DNA from: Amycolatopsis sp. NBRC 101858
Lineage (GTDB): Bacteria > Actinomycetota > Actinomycetes > Mycobacteriales > Pseudonocardiaceae
DNA: 64,000 nt
Reading direction: 5' to 3'
Assembly: GCF_030269325.1 (NCBI RefSeq)
Contig: NZ_BSTD01000002.1
Span: forward strand, 186,001 to 250,000
The translations under genes and the position numbers were made by a program. Below, piece by piece: positions 1 to 7,719 of the stretch; the first letter of the stretch is position 1; every line of letters starts with the position of its first letter. The notes under the pieces are model-generated. The model had not been told where the DNA came from and did not search any database. It saw only the letters and a list, made by a program, of their open reading frames with translations.

Positions 1-30
1 TGGATGGCCCGTCTTGCACCAGGCCATCCA
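1..30. terminator. Hairpin, probable terminator at window edge
   Basis: A 9-bp inverted repeat (TGGATGGCC at 1-9, GGCCATCCA at 22-30) with a 12-nt loop lies just beyond the 3' end of the leftward lipoprotein gene. The stem may extend past the left edge of the window. It fits a terminator for the leftward transcript, but no clear T-run is seen. Confidence 0.5.
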
Positions 31-53
31 CGGAATGTGCGGCACTCGGCCGG

Positions 54-599
54 TCAGGCCGCGTTCGCCAGCGCCTTCTCCTGCTGTGCCCCCTCCGCGC
101 CGACCTCGACGGCGAGCCGCTTCGTCTCCGCGTCGGCCCCGGAGGTCTGCTCACCCTTGGCCAGCACCACGAGCTGCGCCGTGTGCGCGCGCAGCAGCGC
201 GATCAGCCGCCGGTCGAACTCCGCGCCGCCGCCGGTGCGCAACGCCACCAGGTCCGCCGCGGTGACCATCCCCGGCATCCGGTGTCCACTGTGGACGTCA
301 GCGGCCGGCAGCCCCGCTCGGTCGCGGGCCGCTTTCAAGCGCACCAGCAACTTCTCCTCCGGCGCCGCGACCGATTCCGCGGCCGCCCGGACCGCCGGGC
401 TCGCGGCACGTGAAGGAGCCAGGCGGGCCGCCGTCAGCGCGTTCTCCGTCATCGGCACCACCAGCTGCAGCCACGCGACGTCCGTCGGGTTGAAGGCCGA
501 GGACGGCGACGCGGGGCCGGTGGTGGGGGCGGGGCCGGTGGTGGCGCACCCGCCCATGGTCGCCACCACCGCCGCCCCCACCAGGAGCAGCCGTCTCAC
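54..599 (-). CDS. DUF305-like lipoprotein with degenerate histidine motifs
   Basis: Predicted 181-residue lipoprotein. The N-terminus is a short hydrophobic signal ending in a lipobox (ATMGGC, Cys about 18), then a low-complexity Thr/Pro/Ala linker, then a helical domain that aligns by pattern with DUF305. In DUF305 two histidine-rich stretches (MIxHHxxA type) are expected. Here the equivalent stretches read VPMTENAL and LLRAHTAQL, so most of the histidines are gone and metal binding is doubtful. The GTG start overlaps the stop of the upstream DUF1996 gene in a GTGA overlap, which supports translational coupling. It is likely anchored outside the membrane. Function is unknown; the family assignment is moderate. 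Confidence 0.75.
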   Translation of the reverse strand: MRRLLLVGAAVVATMGGCATTGPAPTTGPASPSSAFNPTDVAWLQLVVPMTENALTAARLAPSRAASPAVRAAAESVAAPEEKLLVRLKAARDRAGLPAADVHSGHRMPGMVTAADLVALRTGGGAEFDRRLIALLRAHTAQLVVLAKGEQTSGADAETKRLAVEVGAEGAQQEKALANAA

Positions 600-1528
600 G
601 GACGGCCGGGCAGCCGGTAGTTCGGCCCGAGCACGGTGCCCCGGTCCGGCTTGTAGAGGTCGAACCCGCGCGGGTCGCACTGGAGACCACCGTTGATGCA
701 GTGCGTGACCAGCGCGGCGAGGGTCGGCGGGTCCCACGCGTTGAAGAAGTCGTAGTGCCACGAGTACCCGCGCCCGCTGGCCAGGTGCACCCCGGACATG
801 TCGCCGCTGACCGGGAACGCGATCTTGAACTCCAGCATCGGCACCGCCACCGGGTGGTCGGCCGGGCACGTCAGCGTCGCCCGGTCCGGGTACGCCATGT
901 GGCTCTTGTGGTCGGCCGAATCCAGGTGGACGCCGTCCCAGCAGCTCGGTGCCTGGTAGCGGATGTTGAGCTGGCTGCCCGGCGTGCACTGCACCGGGAT
1001 GTCCCAGTTGTGGAAGCTGTCCCCGCACTCCCAGCCCTCGATGGCGCCGGGGGCGTGCTGGAACTCGTCCTGGGTCGCCGTCACGGTCCCGGCGACGTAC
1101 CGCAGGCCGGGCGGGAACGGGACGACCTTGGTGTAGTCGAGGATGCCGGACTTGTAGTACACGACCTGGGCGAAGTTCGGCAGGATCACCTGGTTCCCGT
1201 TGTAGACCGTCGGGAACCAGTACGCGGACAGGTCGTCCGGCGCCAGGCACGTCGTGTTGCCCACGCCCGCGGCCTGCAGCGACTGGGTCGTCGTGGCCGC
1301 GTTGGTGGTCTTGTTGCCGATGAACGTGTGGTCGTGGGACGCGCCGGGCAGCCCGGGGAAGACGATCGGGTCGTCCGGCTGGTGGTGGCTGGGGGAGCAG
1401 TTGACCTGGAACTCGTGATGGGTCACCAGGTCGTCGGCTCCGGCGGGCGACCAGGTGGCCGCGGTCAGGAAGGCGCCTGCCAGCACGGTGGCGGCGGTGC
1501 AGGCGAGGAGCGCGGCTTTCGTTGCCAA
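596..1528 (-). CDS. Exported DUF1996 domain protein
   Basis: About 310 residues. A TTG start at 1526-1528 is chosen because a GGAGGAC ribosome site sits just upstream and the protein then begins directly with an alanine-rich signal peptide ending near SPAGA-DD. The mature part has the DUF1996 pattern: HHEFQVNC near the N-terminus, a DHTFIGN block, several cysteines and a W-D-G-VHLDS-DH-SH-MAYP block. DUF1996 proteins are secreted, occur in fungi and actinobacteria and have no established activity. It is the first gene of a leftward two-gene unit with the DUF305-like lipoprotein. The unit diverges from a secreted glycosidase across two palindromic operators, so co-control with carbohydrate breakdown is an inference. 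Confidence 0.85.
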   Translation of the reverse strand: MATKAALLACTAATVLAGAFLTAATWSPAGADDLVTHHEFQVNCSPSHHQPDDPIVFPGLPGASHDHTFIGNKTTNAATTTQSLQAAGVGNTTCLAPDDLSAYWFPTVYNGNQVILPNFAQVVYYKSGILDYTKVVPFPPGLRYVAGTVTATQDEFQHAPGAIEGWECGDSFHNWDIPVQCTPGSQLNIRYQAPSCWDGVHLDSADHKSHMAYPDRATLTCPADHPVAVPMLEFKIAFPVSGDMSGVHLASGRGYSWHYDFFNAWDPPTLAALVTHCINGGLQCDPRGFDLYKPDRGTVLGPNYRLPGRP

Positions 1529-1555
1529 GGGTCCTCCACGGTGAGGTGCCAAGGA

Positions 1556-1573
1556 TGGGAGAGCGCTCTCCCA
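1556..1573. promoter_or_regulatory. LacI-type palindromic operator, copy 1
   Basis: TGGGAGAGCGCTCTCCCA is a perfect 18-bp palindrome about 30 bp upstream of the DUF1996 start. It resembles the TGGGAGCGCTCCCA boxes of actinobacterial CebR/CelR-type LacI repressors, with two extra central base pairs. A second copy sits 130 bp away upstream of the divergent gene. Confidence 0.75.
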
Positions 1574-1695
1574 CAGCATGCGCAGCGAGCCGCCGCCGTG
1601 TCAAGGAGCACCCGGATCCGCCGCAAGACAGGCATTGTCCGATTCCCGGCCGAATCTTGACAACGCGGGGGCCGGTGCCGTTCCATCGGACAGCC

Positions 1696-1709
1696 GGAGA
1701 GCGCTCTCC
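1696..1709. promoter_or_regulatory. LacI-type palindromic operator, copy 2
   Basis: GGAGAGCGCTCTCC is a perfect 14-bp palindrome with the same core as the copy at 1556-1573. It is placed about 33 bp before the GTG start of the rightward glycosidase gene, so one regulator probably governs both directions. Confidence 0.75.
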
Positions 1710-1741
1710 AATCTCCGTCCCCTTTTCGCGCGGGAGTCATC

Positions 1742-3877
1742 GTGGACCGACCGTTGCCCCTTCGTGCCGTCCCGGCACTCGTGGTCCTGCTGGTACTGGG
1801 CCTGTTAGCCGGCCCAGTACCAGCGGCACACGCCGCGACCCTGCTCTCGCAGGGCAGACCGGTGACCGCCTCCAGCAGTGAGGGGGCCTCGACCCCGGCT
1901 TCCGCGGCCGTCGACGGCGACGCCGGCACCCGCTGGGCGAGCGCCTGGAGCGACCCGCAGTGGCTGCAGGTCGACCTCGGCGCGTCCGCGGACATCAGCC
2001 AGGTCACGCTGAACTGGGAAGCCGCCTACGCGACCGCGTACGAAATCCAGGTCTCGGACAACGCCGCGTCTTGGCAGACTGTATACAGTACGACGACCGC
2101 GACCGGGGGCGTGCAGAACCTCGCCGTCACCGGCCACGGCCGTTACGTGCGCTTCTACGGCACCCACCGCGTCGGCGGCTACGGCTACTCGTTGTGGGAG
2201 TTCCAGGTCAGCGGCACCCCGGGCACGTCGACGCCGGGCGGCCCCGGCGTCACGAAGGTGACCGGCAGCCAGGGGAACTGGCAGCTGAGCGTCGACGGCC
2301 AGCCGTGGACCGTCAAGGGCCTCACCTGGGGCCCGCCGGTCGGCGAAGCGGCCACGCGGATGCCCGAGCTGCACGCGATCGGCGTCAACACCGTCCGCAC
2401 CTGGGGCACCGACGGCAGCAGCCAGCCCCTGTTCGACGCCGCCGCGGCCAACGGCATCAAGGTCGTCGCCGGCTTCTGGCTGCAGCCCGGCGGCGGGCCC
2501 GGCAGCGGCGGGTGCATCGACTACACGACGGACACGAGCTACAAGAACACGATGCTCGCCGAGATCCAGAAATGGGTCACCGCATACAAAGCGAACGCCG
2601 GCGTGCTGATGTGGAACGTCGGCAACGAGTCGATCCTCGGCATGCAGAACTGCTACTCCGGCACGCTGCTGGAGCAGAACCGGATCGCCTACACCCGCTT
2701 CGTCGACCAGGCCGCGCAGGCGATCCACGCCATCGACGCGAACCACCCCGTCACCTCGACGGACGCCTGGACCGGCGCGTGGCCGTACTACAAGGCGTAT
2801 GCGCCGAACCTCGACCTCTACTCCGTGAACTCGTACGCCCAGGTCTGCCAGGTGAAGCAGGACTGGCTCGCGGGTGGCTACACGAAGCCGTACATCATCA
2901 CCGAGACCGGCCCGGCCGGCGAGTGGGAGGTGCCGAACGACGCGAACGGCGTGCCCTCCGAGCCGACGGACCTGCAGAAGCGCGACGGGTACGTCAACGC
3001 CTGGAACTGCGTCCTGGCCCACCCCGGCGTGGCCCTGGGCGCGACGCTCTTCCACTACGGCACCGAGGGCGACTTCGGCGGCGTCTGGTTCAACATCACC
3101 ACGGGCAACGAGAAGCGGCTGTCCTGGTACGCCGTCCGCAGGATCTACAGTGGACAGACGAGCGGGAACACGCCGCCGGTGATCTCGTCGATGAACCTCA
3201 GCCGCACCACCGACGTCCCGGCGGGCGGCACGTTCACCCTGACGGCCGCGGTGTCCGATCCGGACGGTGACCCGATCACCTACACCATGGGCTACAACAG
3301 CAAGTACATCAACAACGCGGCCGGGCTGATCCCGGCGCAGTTCACCGGGACCGGGACGTTCACGGTCACCGCGCCGCAGCAGCTGGGCGTCTGGAAGATC
3401 TACCTCTACGCCCGGGACGGCCACGGCAACGTCGGCATCGAGACGCGTTCGCTGCGCGTGGTCGCCCCGCCGGTGCCGGGCACGAACCTGGCCCGCGGCG
3501 CGGCGACCACGGCATCGACCTACCAGGCCGACGGCCCGGGTGCGCCGTACCCGCCGCAGGCCGCGACGGACGGCAACACCGCCACGCGCTGGGCGAGCGC
3601 GTGGGCCGACCCGCAGTGGCTGCAGGTGGACCTGGGCAGCCGGCAGGCGTTCGACCACGTCCAGCTGGTCTGGGAGTCGGCCTTCGGGAAGGCGTACGAG
3701 ATCCAGGTCAGCGACGACGCGGCGAACTGGCGGTCGGTGTACTCGACGACGTCGGGCGACGGCGGCGCCGACGACCTCGCCATCTCGGCCACCGCCCGGT
3801 ACGTGCGGATGTCCGCGACCCAGCGCGGCACCGCGTACGGCTATTCGCTGTACGAGTTCGGCGTCTACCGCCGGTGA
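1742..3877 (+). CDS. Secreted glycoside hydrolase with two discoidin-like (F5/8C) carbohydrate-binding domains
   Basis: 711 residues with a GTG start. A signal peptide (about 1-31, ending AHAA) is followed by an F5/8C/CBM32-like beta-sandwich (about 35-160), a clan GH-A TIM barrel (about 170-475), an Ig-like linker domain (about 480-575, DPDGDPITY) and a second F5/8C domain (about 580-711). The two sandwich domains share RWASAWxDPQWLQVDLG. The catalytic pair of a retaining clan-A enzyme is visible: WNVGNES (Glu296, acid/base) and ITETG (Glu388, nucleophile). The barrel looks GH2-like. Substrate cannot be read from the sequence; an extracellular beta-glycan is the natural guess. It is divergent from the DUF1996 unit and preceded by an operator-like palindrome. 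Its 3' end is one base from the convergent VOC gene. Confidence 0.88.
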   Translation: MDRPLPLRAVPALVVLLVLGLLAGPVPAAHAATLLSQGRPVTASSSEGASTPASAAVDGDAGTRWASAWSDPQWLQVDLGASADISQVTLNWEAAYATAYEIQVSDNAASWQTVYSTTTATGGVQNLAVTGHGRYVRFYGTHRVGGYGYSLWEFQVSGTPGTSTPGGPGVTKVTGSQGNWQLSVDGQPWTVKGLTWGPPVGEAATRMPELHAIGVNTVRTWGTDGSSQPLFDAAAANGIKVVAGFWLQPGGGPGSGGCIDYTTDTSYKNTMLAEIQKWVTAYKANAGVLMWNVGNESILGMQNCYSGTLLEQNRIAYTRFVDQAAQAIHAIDANHPVTSTDAWTGAWPYYKAYAPNLDLYSVNSYAQVCQVKQDWLAGGYTKPYIITETGPAGEWEVPNDANGVPSEPTDLQKRDGYVNAWNCVLAHPGVALGATLFHYGTEGDFGGVWFNITTGNEKRLSWYAVRRIYSGQTSGNTPPVISSMNLSRTTDVPAGGTFTLTAAVSDPDGDPITYTMGYNSKYINNAAGLIPAQFTGTGTFTVTAPQQLGVWKIYLYARDGHGNVGIETRSLRVVAPPVPGTNLARGAATTASTYQADGPGAPYPPQAATDGNTATRWASAWADPQWLQVDLGSRQAFDHVQLVWESAFGKAYEIQVSDDAANWRSVYSTTSGDGGADDLAISATARYVRMSATQRGTAYGYSLYEFGVYRR

Positions 3878-3878
3878 C

Positions 3879-4217
3879 TCAGCCCGGGATCAGGCAGAAG
3901 AGGTGACCTTCGGGGTCGGCGAGCACGACCCAGTCGGCGCCACCGGGCTGGAACTCCGGCTTGGTGGCGCCGAGCGCCTCGAACTCCGTGACAGCGCTTT
4001 CGAGGTCGCCGACGCGAAGGTCGAGGTGGGCGTGCTTGGCGTCGTCCGGCCAGGCCGGGCCCCGGTAGCCGGCGACGCGCTGGAAACCGAGGATCCCGAG
4101 CTGGACGGTGTCGTCGTCCTGATAGGTCACTTCCAGGCCGAGTCCCTTGGCGTAGAAGGCGGCGAGCGCGGCCGGGTCGGCGCAGTCGAGGACGATCGTG
4201 GTGAGTTCCGCGGGCAT
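3879..4217 (-). CDS. VOC (glyoxalase/bleomycin-resistance fold) family protein
   Basis: 112 residues, a single VOC domain pair. It starts MPAELTTIVLDCADPAALAAFY, has the central HLDLRV strand and ends DPEGHLFCLIPG, all typical of small VOC proteins that bind a metal and a small organic substrate. The ATG start has a strong AAGGAG site. It is divergently transcribed from an AraC regulator, suggesting a stress-related regulator/target pair. Substrate unknown. Confidence 0.85.
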   Translation of the reverse strand: MPAELTTIVLDCADPAALAAFYAKGLGLEVTYQDDDTVQLGILGFQRVAGYRGPAWPDDAKHAHLDLRVGDLESAVTEFEALGATKPEFQPGGADWVVLADPEGHLFCLIPG

Positions 4218-4320
4218 TTCCCGACTCCTTTCGTTCTTCCGGCAGCCTGCCTTCCGCGTCGGCCCGGGGTCTTGAAGATCCTTGCGGAAACTGTCGTACC
4301 CCCGGCGTAGCGTCCGGGCC

Positions 4321-5133
4321 GTGCTGGAGACAGTCGAAGTCGCGGCCCGCCCGGGGTACGCGGTGAGCGTGGTGCGGTGCGCGGAGGACCACCCGGGCTG
4401 GTCCCCGCCCGAGGTGGCGGCCGGCCACCGGATGGTGCTCGTCCGCCGTGGCCGGTTCCGCCGCCGCGCCCGGGGGAGGGTCGAGGACGCGGACTCGACG
4501 GTCGCGTACCTCGCTTCGCCGGGCGAGGAGGAGAGTTTCGCGCACCCGGCGGGCGGCGACGTGTGCACATCGGTGACGTTCGGCGAGGGACGCTGGCGTC
4601 AGCTCGCGGGCGAGGGATCGGTACCTCCGGCGGTGTACGTCGACGGGCGCTTGGACCTCGCCCACCGCCGCGCGGTCGCGTCGGTCGCCGACCCGGACTA
4701 CGCGCTGGCGGAAGAACTGCTGGCGCTCGTGGGCGCGGCGATCACCCAGGCGGCAACGTCCCCGACGCCCGCATCCGGCGGCCGCGCGGACGATCGAGCG
4801 GTGGTGTCACGCGCTCGCGAGGCGATCTTGGCGGAGGACCCGGGTGGGCTCTTCCCGCTGGCGGACCTGCTGGGGGTTTCGCCGTACCGGCTGAGCCGGG
4901 CTTTCCCGCGCGAGCTGGGGGTTTCGCTGACGCGGTACCGCAACCGCGTCCGGGTGGGCCGGGCCCTGGACCGCATGGAGGCGGGGGAGCGAGGCCTGGC
5001 GAGACTGGCGGCGGACCTGGGATTCGCGGACCAGGCCCACCTGACCCGGACGGTCCGCGAACACGCGGGAACAACCCCGGCAGCCCTGCGCAAGTTGCTG
5101 GCAGTCGAGCGAAGCCAAACCCCACGACGGTGA
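4321..5133 (+). CDS. AraC-family transcriptional regulator
   Basis: 270 residues. The N-terminal cupin-like sensor region (about 1-130, with HPGW, FAHPAGGDVCTSV) is followed by a two-HTH AraC domain in the last about 100 residues: LADLLGVSPYRLSRAFPRELG and LARLAADLGFADQAHLTRTVREHAGTTPAALRK. The GTG at 4321 is preferred over an upstream TTG at 4282 because it leaves a normal divergent promoter gap of about 100 bp to the VOC gene. A 21-bp tandem repeat array begins at the last base of its stop codon. Confidence 0.85.
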   Translation: MLETVEVAARPGYAVSVVRCAEDHPGWSPPEVAAGHRMVLVRRGRFRRRARGRVEDADSTVAYLASPGEEESFAHPAGGDVCTSVTFGEGRWRQLAGEGSVPPAVYVDGRLDLAHRRAVASVADPDYALAEELLALVGAAITQAATSPTPASGGRADDRAVVSRAREAILAEDPGGLFPLADLLGVSPYRLSRAFPRELGVSLTRYRNRVRVGRALDRMEAGERGLARLAADLGFADQAHLTRTVREHAGTTPAALRKLLAVERSQTPRR

Positions 5134-5300
5134 TGCCCGCCCAGTCACACGAGATGCCTCTCGAATCACACGTGTTACCCGGCCAATCACACGTGATGCC
5201 CACCCAATCACACGCGATGCCTCCCCAAGCACGCAAGACACCCCGCTAGTCACGCACAATGCCCGCGCGATCACGCGAGATGACTTCCCAACCGCGCGCG
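5133..5300. repeat. 21-bp degenerate tandem repeat array, about 8 units
   Basis: Eight head-to-tail units of exactly 21 bp, starting at 5133, 5154, 5175 and so on. The first five are best conserved around ATGCCC-N2-CCAATCACACG. The first unit begins on the A of the araC TGA stop. The last units decay (for example 5238-5258). The core reads GTGATTGG on the minus strand, similar to the 17-bp arrays at 8802 and 9569. No coding role is evident. Confidence 0.85.
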
Positions 5301-5400
5301 GCGCCCCCCGGCGCGCTGAGCACTCGACCGCCCGAGAACCGTTGCCAGGACGGTACTTTTGCCGCACCGCACCCACCCCCGGCGCCCTACGCTCCCACCC

Positions 5401-6453
5401 ATGGCGGAAACCCCGGAGCGCGTGGTCCCGCTCTCGCGCGCCCGCCGGTGGACCTGGGTTCTCGTCGCGGTCGCTGCCGCCTTCGCCGCGTGGCACCTCT
5501 ACGGCATCTTCGTCGCGCCGGAGCGGCCCTTCTTCTGGATCGGCCTGGCCTTCGACGTCCTCGTCGCCGTCGTCGGCTGGCTGCTCGGCCGCGCCTGGCC
5601 GCCCGTCGCTCGCTTCGGTCCCGACGGCATCCGCCTGGACGGATCCGTCGTCCCGTACGCCACGATCACCGAAGTCCGGCGGGGAGAAGCGTCGGCCAAG
5701 CCGTTCTGGCTCGCCTTCTGGCTGCCGACCTCCCTGCTGATCGGGCTGATCGTCGCGCTCCGGCCGTCCGGGGACTTCGACCGCGAAGTCGTCGAACTGC
5801 ACACCGACGGCGGCCGGGTCCGCGCCCGCTGGCGTGACCACCGCGCCGCGGAAGCCTTCCTCGCCGCGCTGCGCGAGCACCGTCCGGACCTCGAAGTCCG
5901 CTACGGCGTCGACTCCGGCACCTTCGCACGGGACCACTCGCCCCGGCTGGGCGTCGGCGGCGGGTTCCTCGCCTTCGGGCTCGGGCTGTGGCTGTTCCTC
6001 GGCGGCTGGTTCGGGCTGCAGCTGCTCGACCAGTCCCTCGAGCGCGGCCCCTTCCCGTCCGGGCCGACGTCGGCCGCGATCACCCGGCTGACGTCCGGCC
6101 TCGACGGCTTCGCGCCGCTGCCCGGCGTCGCCCGCGATTTCACCGAGTGGCCGTGCGACCGCACGAATGACCTCATCCTCGGCCCGGACCCCGGCGCCGC
6201 CGACCTGCACCTGAAGCTGGAAGGCCGGACACCGCAGGCGGGCGCCGTCGAAGCGCGGCTGCGGCAGGCGGCCGGGATGGACGCCGACCAGTACCTCGAG
6301 CGGCTCGGCCCGGACGACCTCGACTTCGAGCTCGACATCCCCGAGGACGACGACCTCTACATCGAGTTCTCCACCGGCTGCGTCACCGGCGACGCGGTAC
6401 CGGGCCTGCGCGCCGACTTCACCAAGCTGGCCGCGGCCCTGGGAGTGCGCTGA
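5401..6453 (+). CDS. Membrane protein with two pairs of transmembrane helices, function unknown
   Basis: 350 residues. Hydrophobic segments lie at about 18-38 and 43-63, near 110-125 and near 185-210, with a hydrophilic GPDGIRLDGSVVPYATITEVRRG stretch (PH-like strand pattern) between them, and an extracytoplasmic or soluble C-terminal domain of about 140 residues rich in Asp/Glu. The ATG at 5401 has no ribosome site, but a TACGCT -10-like hexamer lies about 11 bp upstream, so a leaderless message is likely. I do not recognise a named family. It stands alone between the 21-bp repeats and the XRE module. Confidence 0.75.
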   Translation: MAETPERVVPLSRARRWTWVLVAVAAAFAAWHLYGIFVAPERPFFWIGLAFDVLVAVVGWLLGRAWPPVARFGPDGIRLDGSVVPYATITEVRRGEASAKPFWLAFWLPTSLLIGLIVALRPSGDFDREVVELHTDGGRVRARWRDHRAAEAFLAALREHRPDLEVRYGVDSGTFARDHSPRLGVGGGFLAFGLGLWLFLGGWFGLQLLDQSLERGPFPSGPTSAAITRLTSGLDGFAPLPGVARDFTEWPCDRTNDLILGPDPGAADLHLKLEGRTPQAGAVEARLRQAAGMDADQYLERLGPDDLDFELDIPEDDDLYIEFSTGCVTGDAVPGLRADFTKLAAALGVR

Positions 6454-6555
6454 GGTGGGGCGGCGCGGCGGGAACGCGGGCTGGGCGCGTGGCCACCCCC
6501 AGCGGCCACGTGACTTCGCCCGGCGGCCGCTGCGCCACCCCGGGGTCCGATGTCC

Positions 6556-6623
6556 TGTTTTCGAAACATCGAACGGGAGTATCGTAGTCTTTCCGGGACA
6601 GGCTGTGTCAAGTTTTCGGAACA
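6556..6623. promoter_or_regulatory. Two direct operator-like copies of GTTTTCGRAACA
   Basis: GTTTTCGAAACA at 6557-6568 and GTTTTCGGAACA at 6612-6623 lie 55 bp apart (about five helical turns) upstream of the XRE gene. Each is an imperfect dyad around TTCGRA. They may be binding sites for the XRE protein itself; this is an inference from position and repetition. Confidence 0.5.
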
Positions 6624-6668
6624 GCTACGCTGACGGTTGTCACGTTTCCTGGCTGAAGGTGGTGTGTG

Positions 6669-7103
6669 GTGAGCGATGAGCGCAGTTTCGCCGAACGACT
6701 GGCGCACTTGATCGCGACCGTGCACCCGCCGGATCGCAAGCCGTACTCCTACCGGGAGATCGCCCACGGCGTCGCCGAGCAGACCGGCGTGACGATGTCG
6801 GCGACCCACGTCCAGCAGCTCGCCGTCGGCGCGCGCAAGGACCCCAAGCGCTCGCACATCCAGGCCCTCGCCCAGTTCTTCGGCGTGCCGGTGACGTACT
6901 TCTTCGACGACGAGGTCGCCGGACAGGTCGATCGCCAGGTCGAGGACGTCGTCGCGTGGCGCGACACCGAGGCGCGGAACCTGGCGCAGCGGGCCATGCA
7001 GCTCTCCCCGCGCGACCGTGAAACCGTGACGGCGCTGCTCGACCAGCTGGCCGGCTACGACGAAACCCGGCGTCGCGACGGCCGGCGGCGGAAGCCGGAG
7101 TGA
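6669..7103 (+). CDS. XRE-type helix-turn-helix regulator
   Basis: 144 residues. The N-terminal half is an HTH (YSYREIAHGVAEQTGVTMSATHVQQLAVG, then a wing-like segment with FFGVPVTYFFDD). The C-terminal half is a charged helix with QLSPRDRETVTALLDQLAGY. The GTG at 6669 has GAAGG about 9 nt upstream; GTG 6666 is also possible. It is followed at 19 bp by an ImmA/IrrE-type metalloprotease and then a membrane protein. This gene set recurs in actinobacteria: the XRE protein represses and the peptidase is thought to relieve it. Two GTTTTCGRAACA repeats lie in its promoter. Confidence 0.85.
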   Translation: MSDERSFAERLAHLIATVHPPDRKPYSYREIAHGVAEQTGVTMSATHVQQLAVGARKDPKRSHIQALAQFFGVPVTYFFDDEVAGQVDRQVEDVVAWRDTEARNLAQRAMQLSPRDRETVTALLDQLAGYDETRRRDGRRRKPE

Positions 7104-7122
7104 TCGCGGGAAGTCGGCTACG

Positions 7123-7710
7123 ATGACCTCGTCCGTGATCGCGCCCCGGTGCACCCGGCTGGCGCCCGGCCGGGGAGGACCCATCGACGAGCGCGGCCTG
7201 ACGGACCTCCGAGCCGGCGCCCGGCAGCGGGTGCGGACCGTGCTCGCCGCCGTCCCGGTGCCCCGGCCGTGGTCGATGAACGCCTGGGTCGACCGTCTCG
7301 AAGCCTGGCGCGGACGCGAGATCGACCTCGTGCCGGTCGAATACCGGCCCGGCCGGCCGTCAGGTGCGTGGCAGGCCCGCCCGGACTACGACCTGATCGC
7401 CTACGTCGAGCACACGTCGGCGCTGCACCAGGACCACATCATCGCCCACGAGCTCGCCCACATGCTGTGCGCGCACACCGGGACCTGCCAGATGTCGGAG
7501 TCCGAAGCCGCGCAGCTCGCGCCGGACCTGGCGCCGCAGGCGCTGTCGCACCTGCTGACCCGCGTGACGACCGGCTCCGACGAGTACGAGGCCGAGCTGA
7601 TCGCGGTGCTCCTGATGAGCGCGGCGACGAGCGAGCCGCCCGCCGTTCAGCCGGGTGCGTCCGGCCGGGCGGCGGATCAGGCTAGGCGGCTGGCCGCACT
7701 CCTGGGATAG
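7123..7710 (+). CDS. ImmA/IrrE-family metallopeptidase
   Basis: 195 residues. A zinc-peptidase motif HELAH (in HIIAHELAHMLCAH, about residues 106-119) with downstream acidic residues (DEYEAELIAVLLMSAA) matches the ImmA/IrrE (DUF955) family, which cleaves partner XRE repressors in phage and DNA-damage systems. It follows the XRE gene closely and is 9 bp from the membrane protein gene. The start is uncertain: ATG 7123 is used and GTG 7135 is an alternative. Predicted cytoplasmic. Confidence 0.88.
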   Translation: MTSSVIAPRCTRLAPGRGGPIDERGLTDLRAGARQRVRTVLAAVPVPRPWSMNAWVDRLEAWRGREIDLVPVEYRPGRPSGAWQARPDYDLIAYVEHTSALHQDHIIAHELAHMLCAHTGTCQMSESEAAQLAPDLAPQALSHLLTRVTTGSDEYEAELIAVLLMSAATSEPPAVQPGASGRAADQARRLAALLG

Positions 7711-7719
7711 TCGCGTCTC

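Noticed and set aside
2078..2089. ACTGTATACAGT, a perfect palindrome like a GntR operator, inside the glycosidase gene
   Set aside because: It lies within a conserved discoidin domain and codes for TVYS; the related codons in the second domain encode the same residues. No promoter is near.
5133..5300. Array considered as CRISPR
   Set aside because: Units are contiguous 21-bp repeats without unique spacers, and no cas gene is present.
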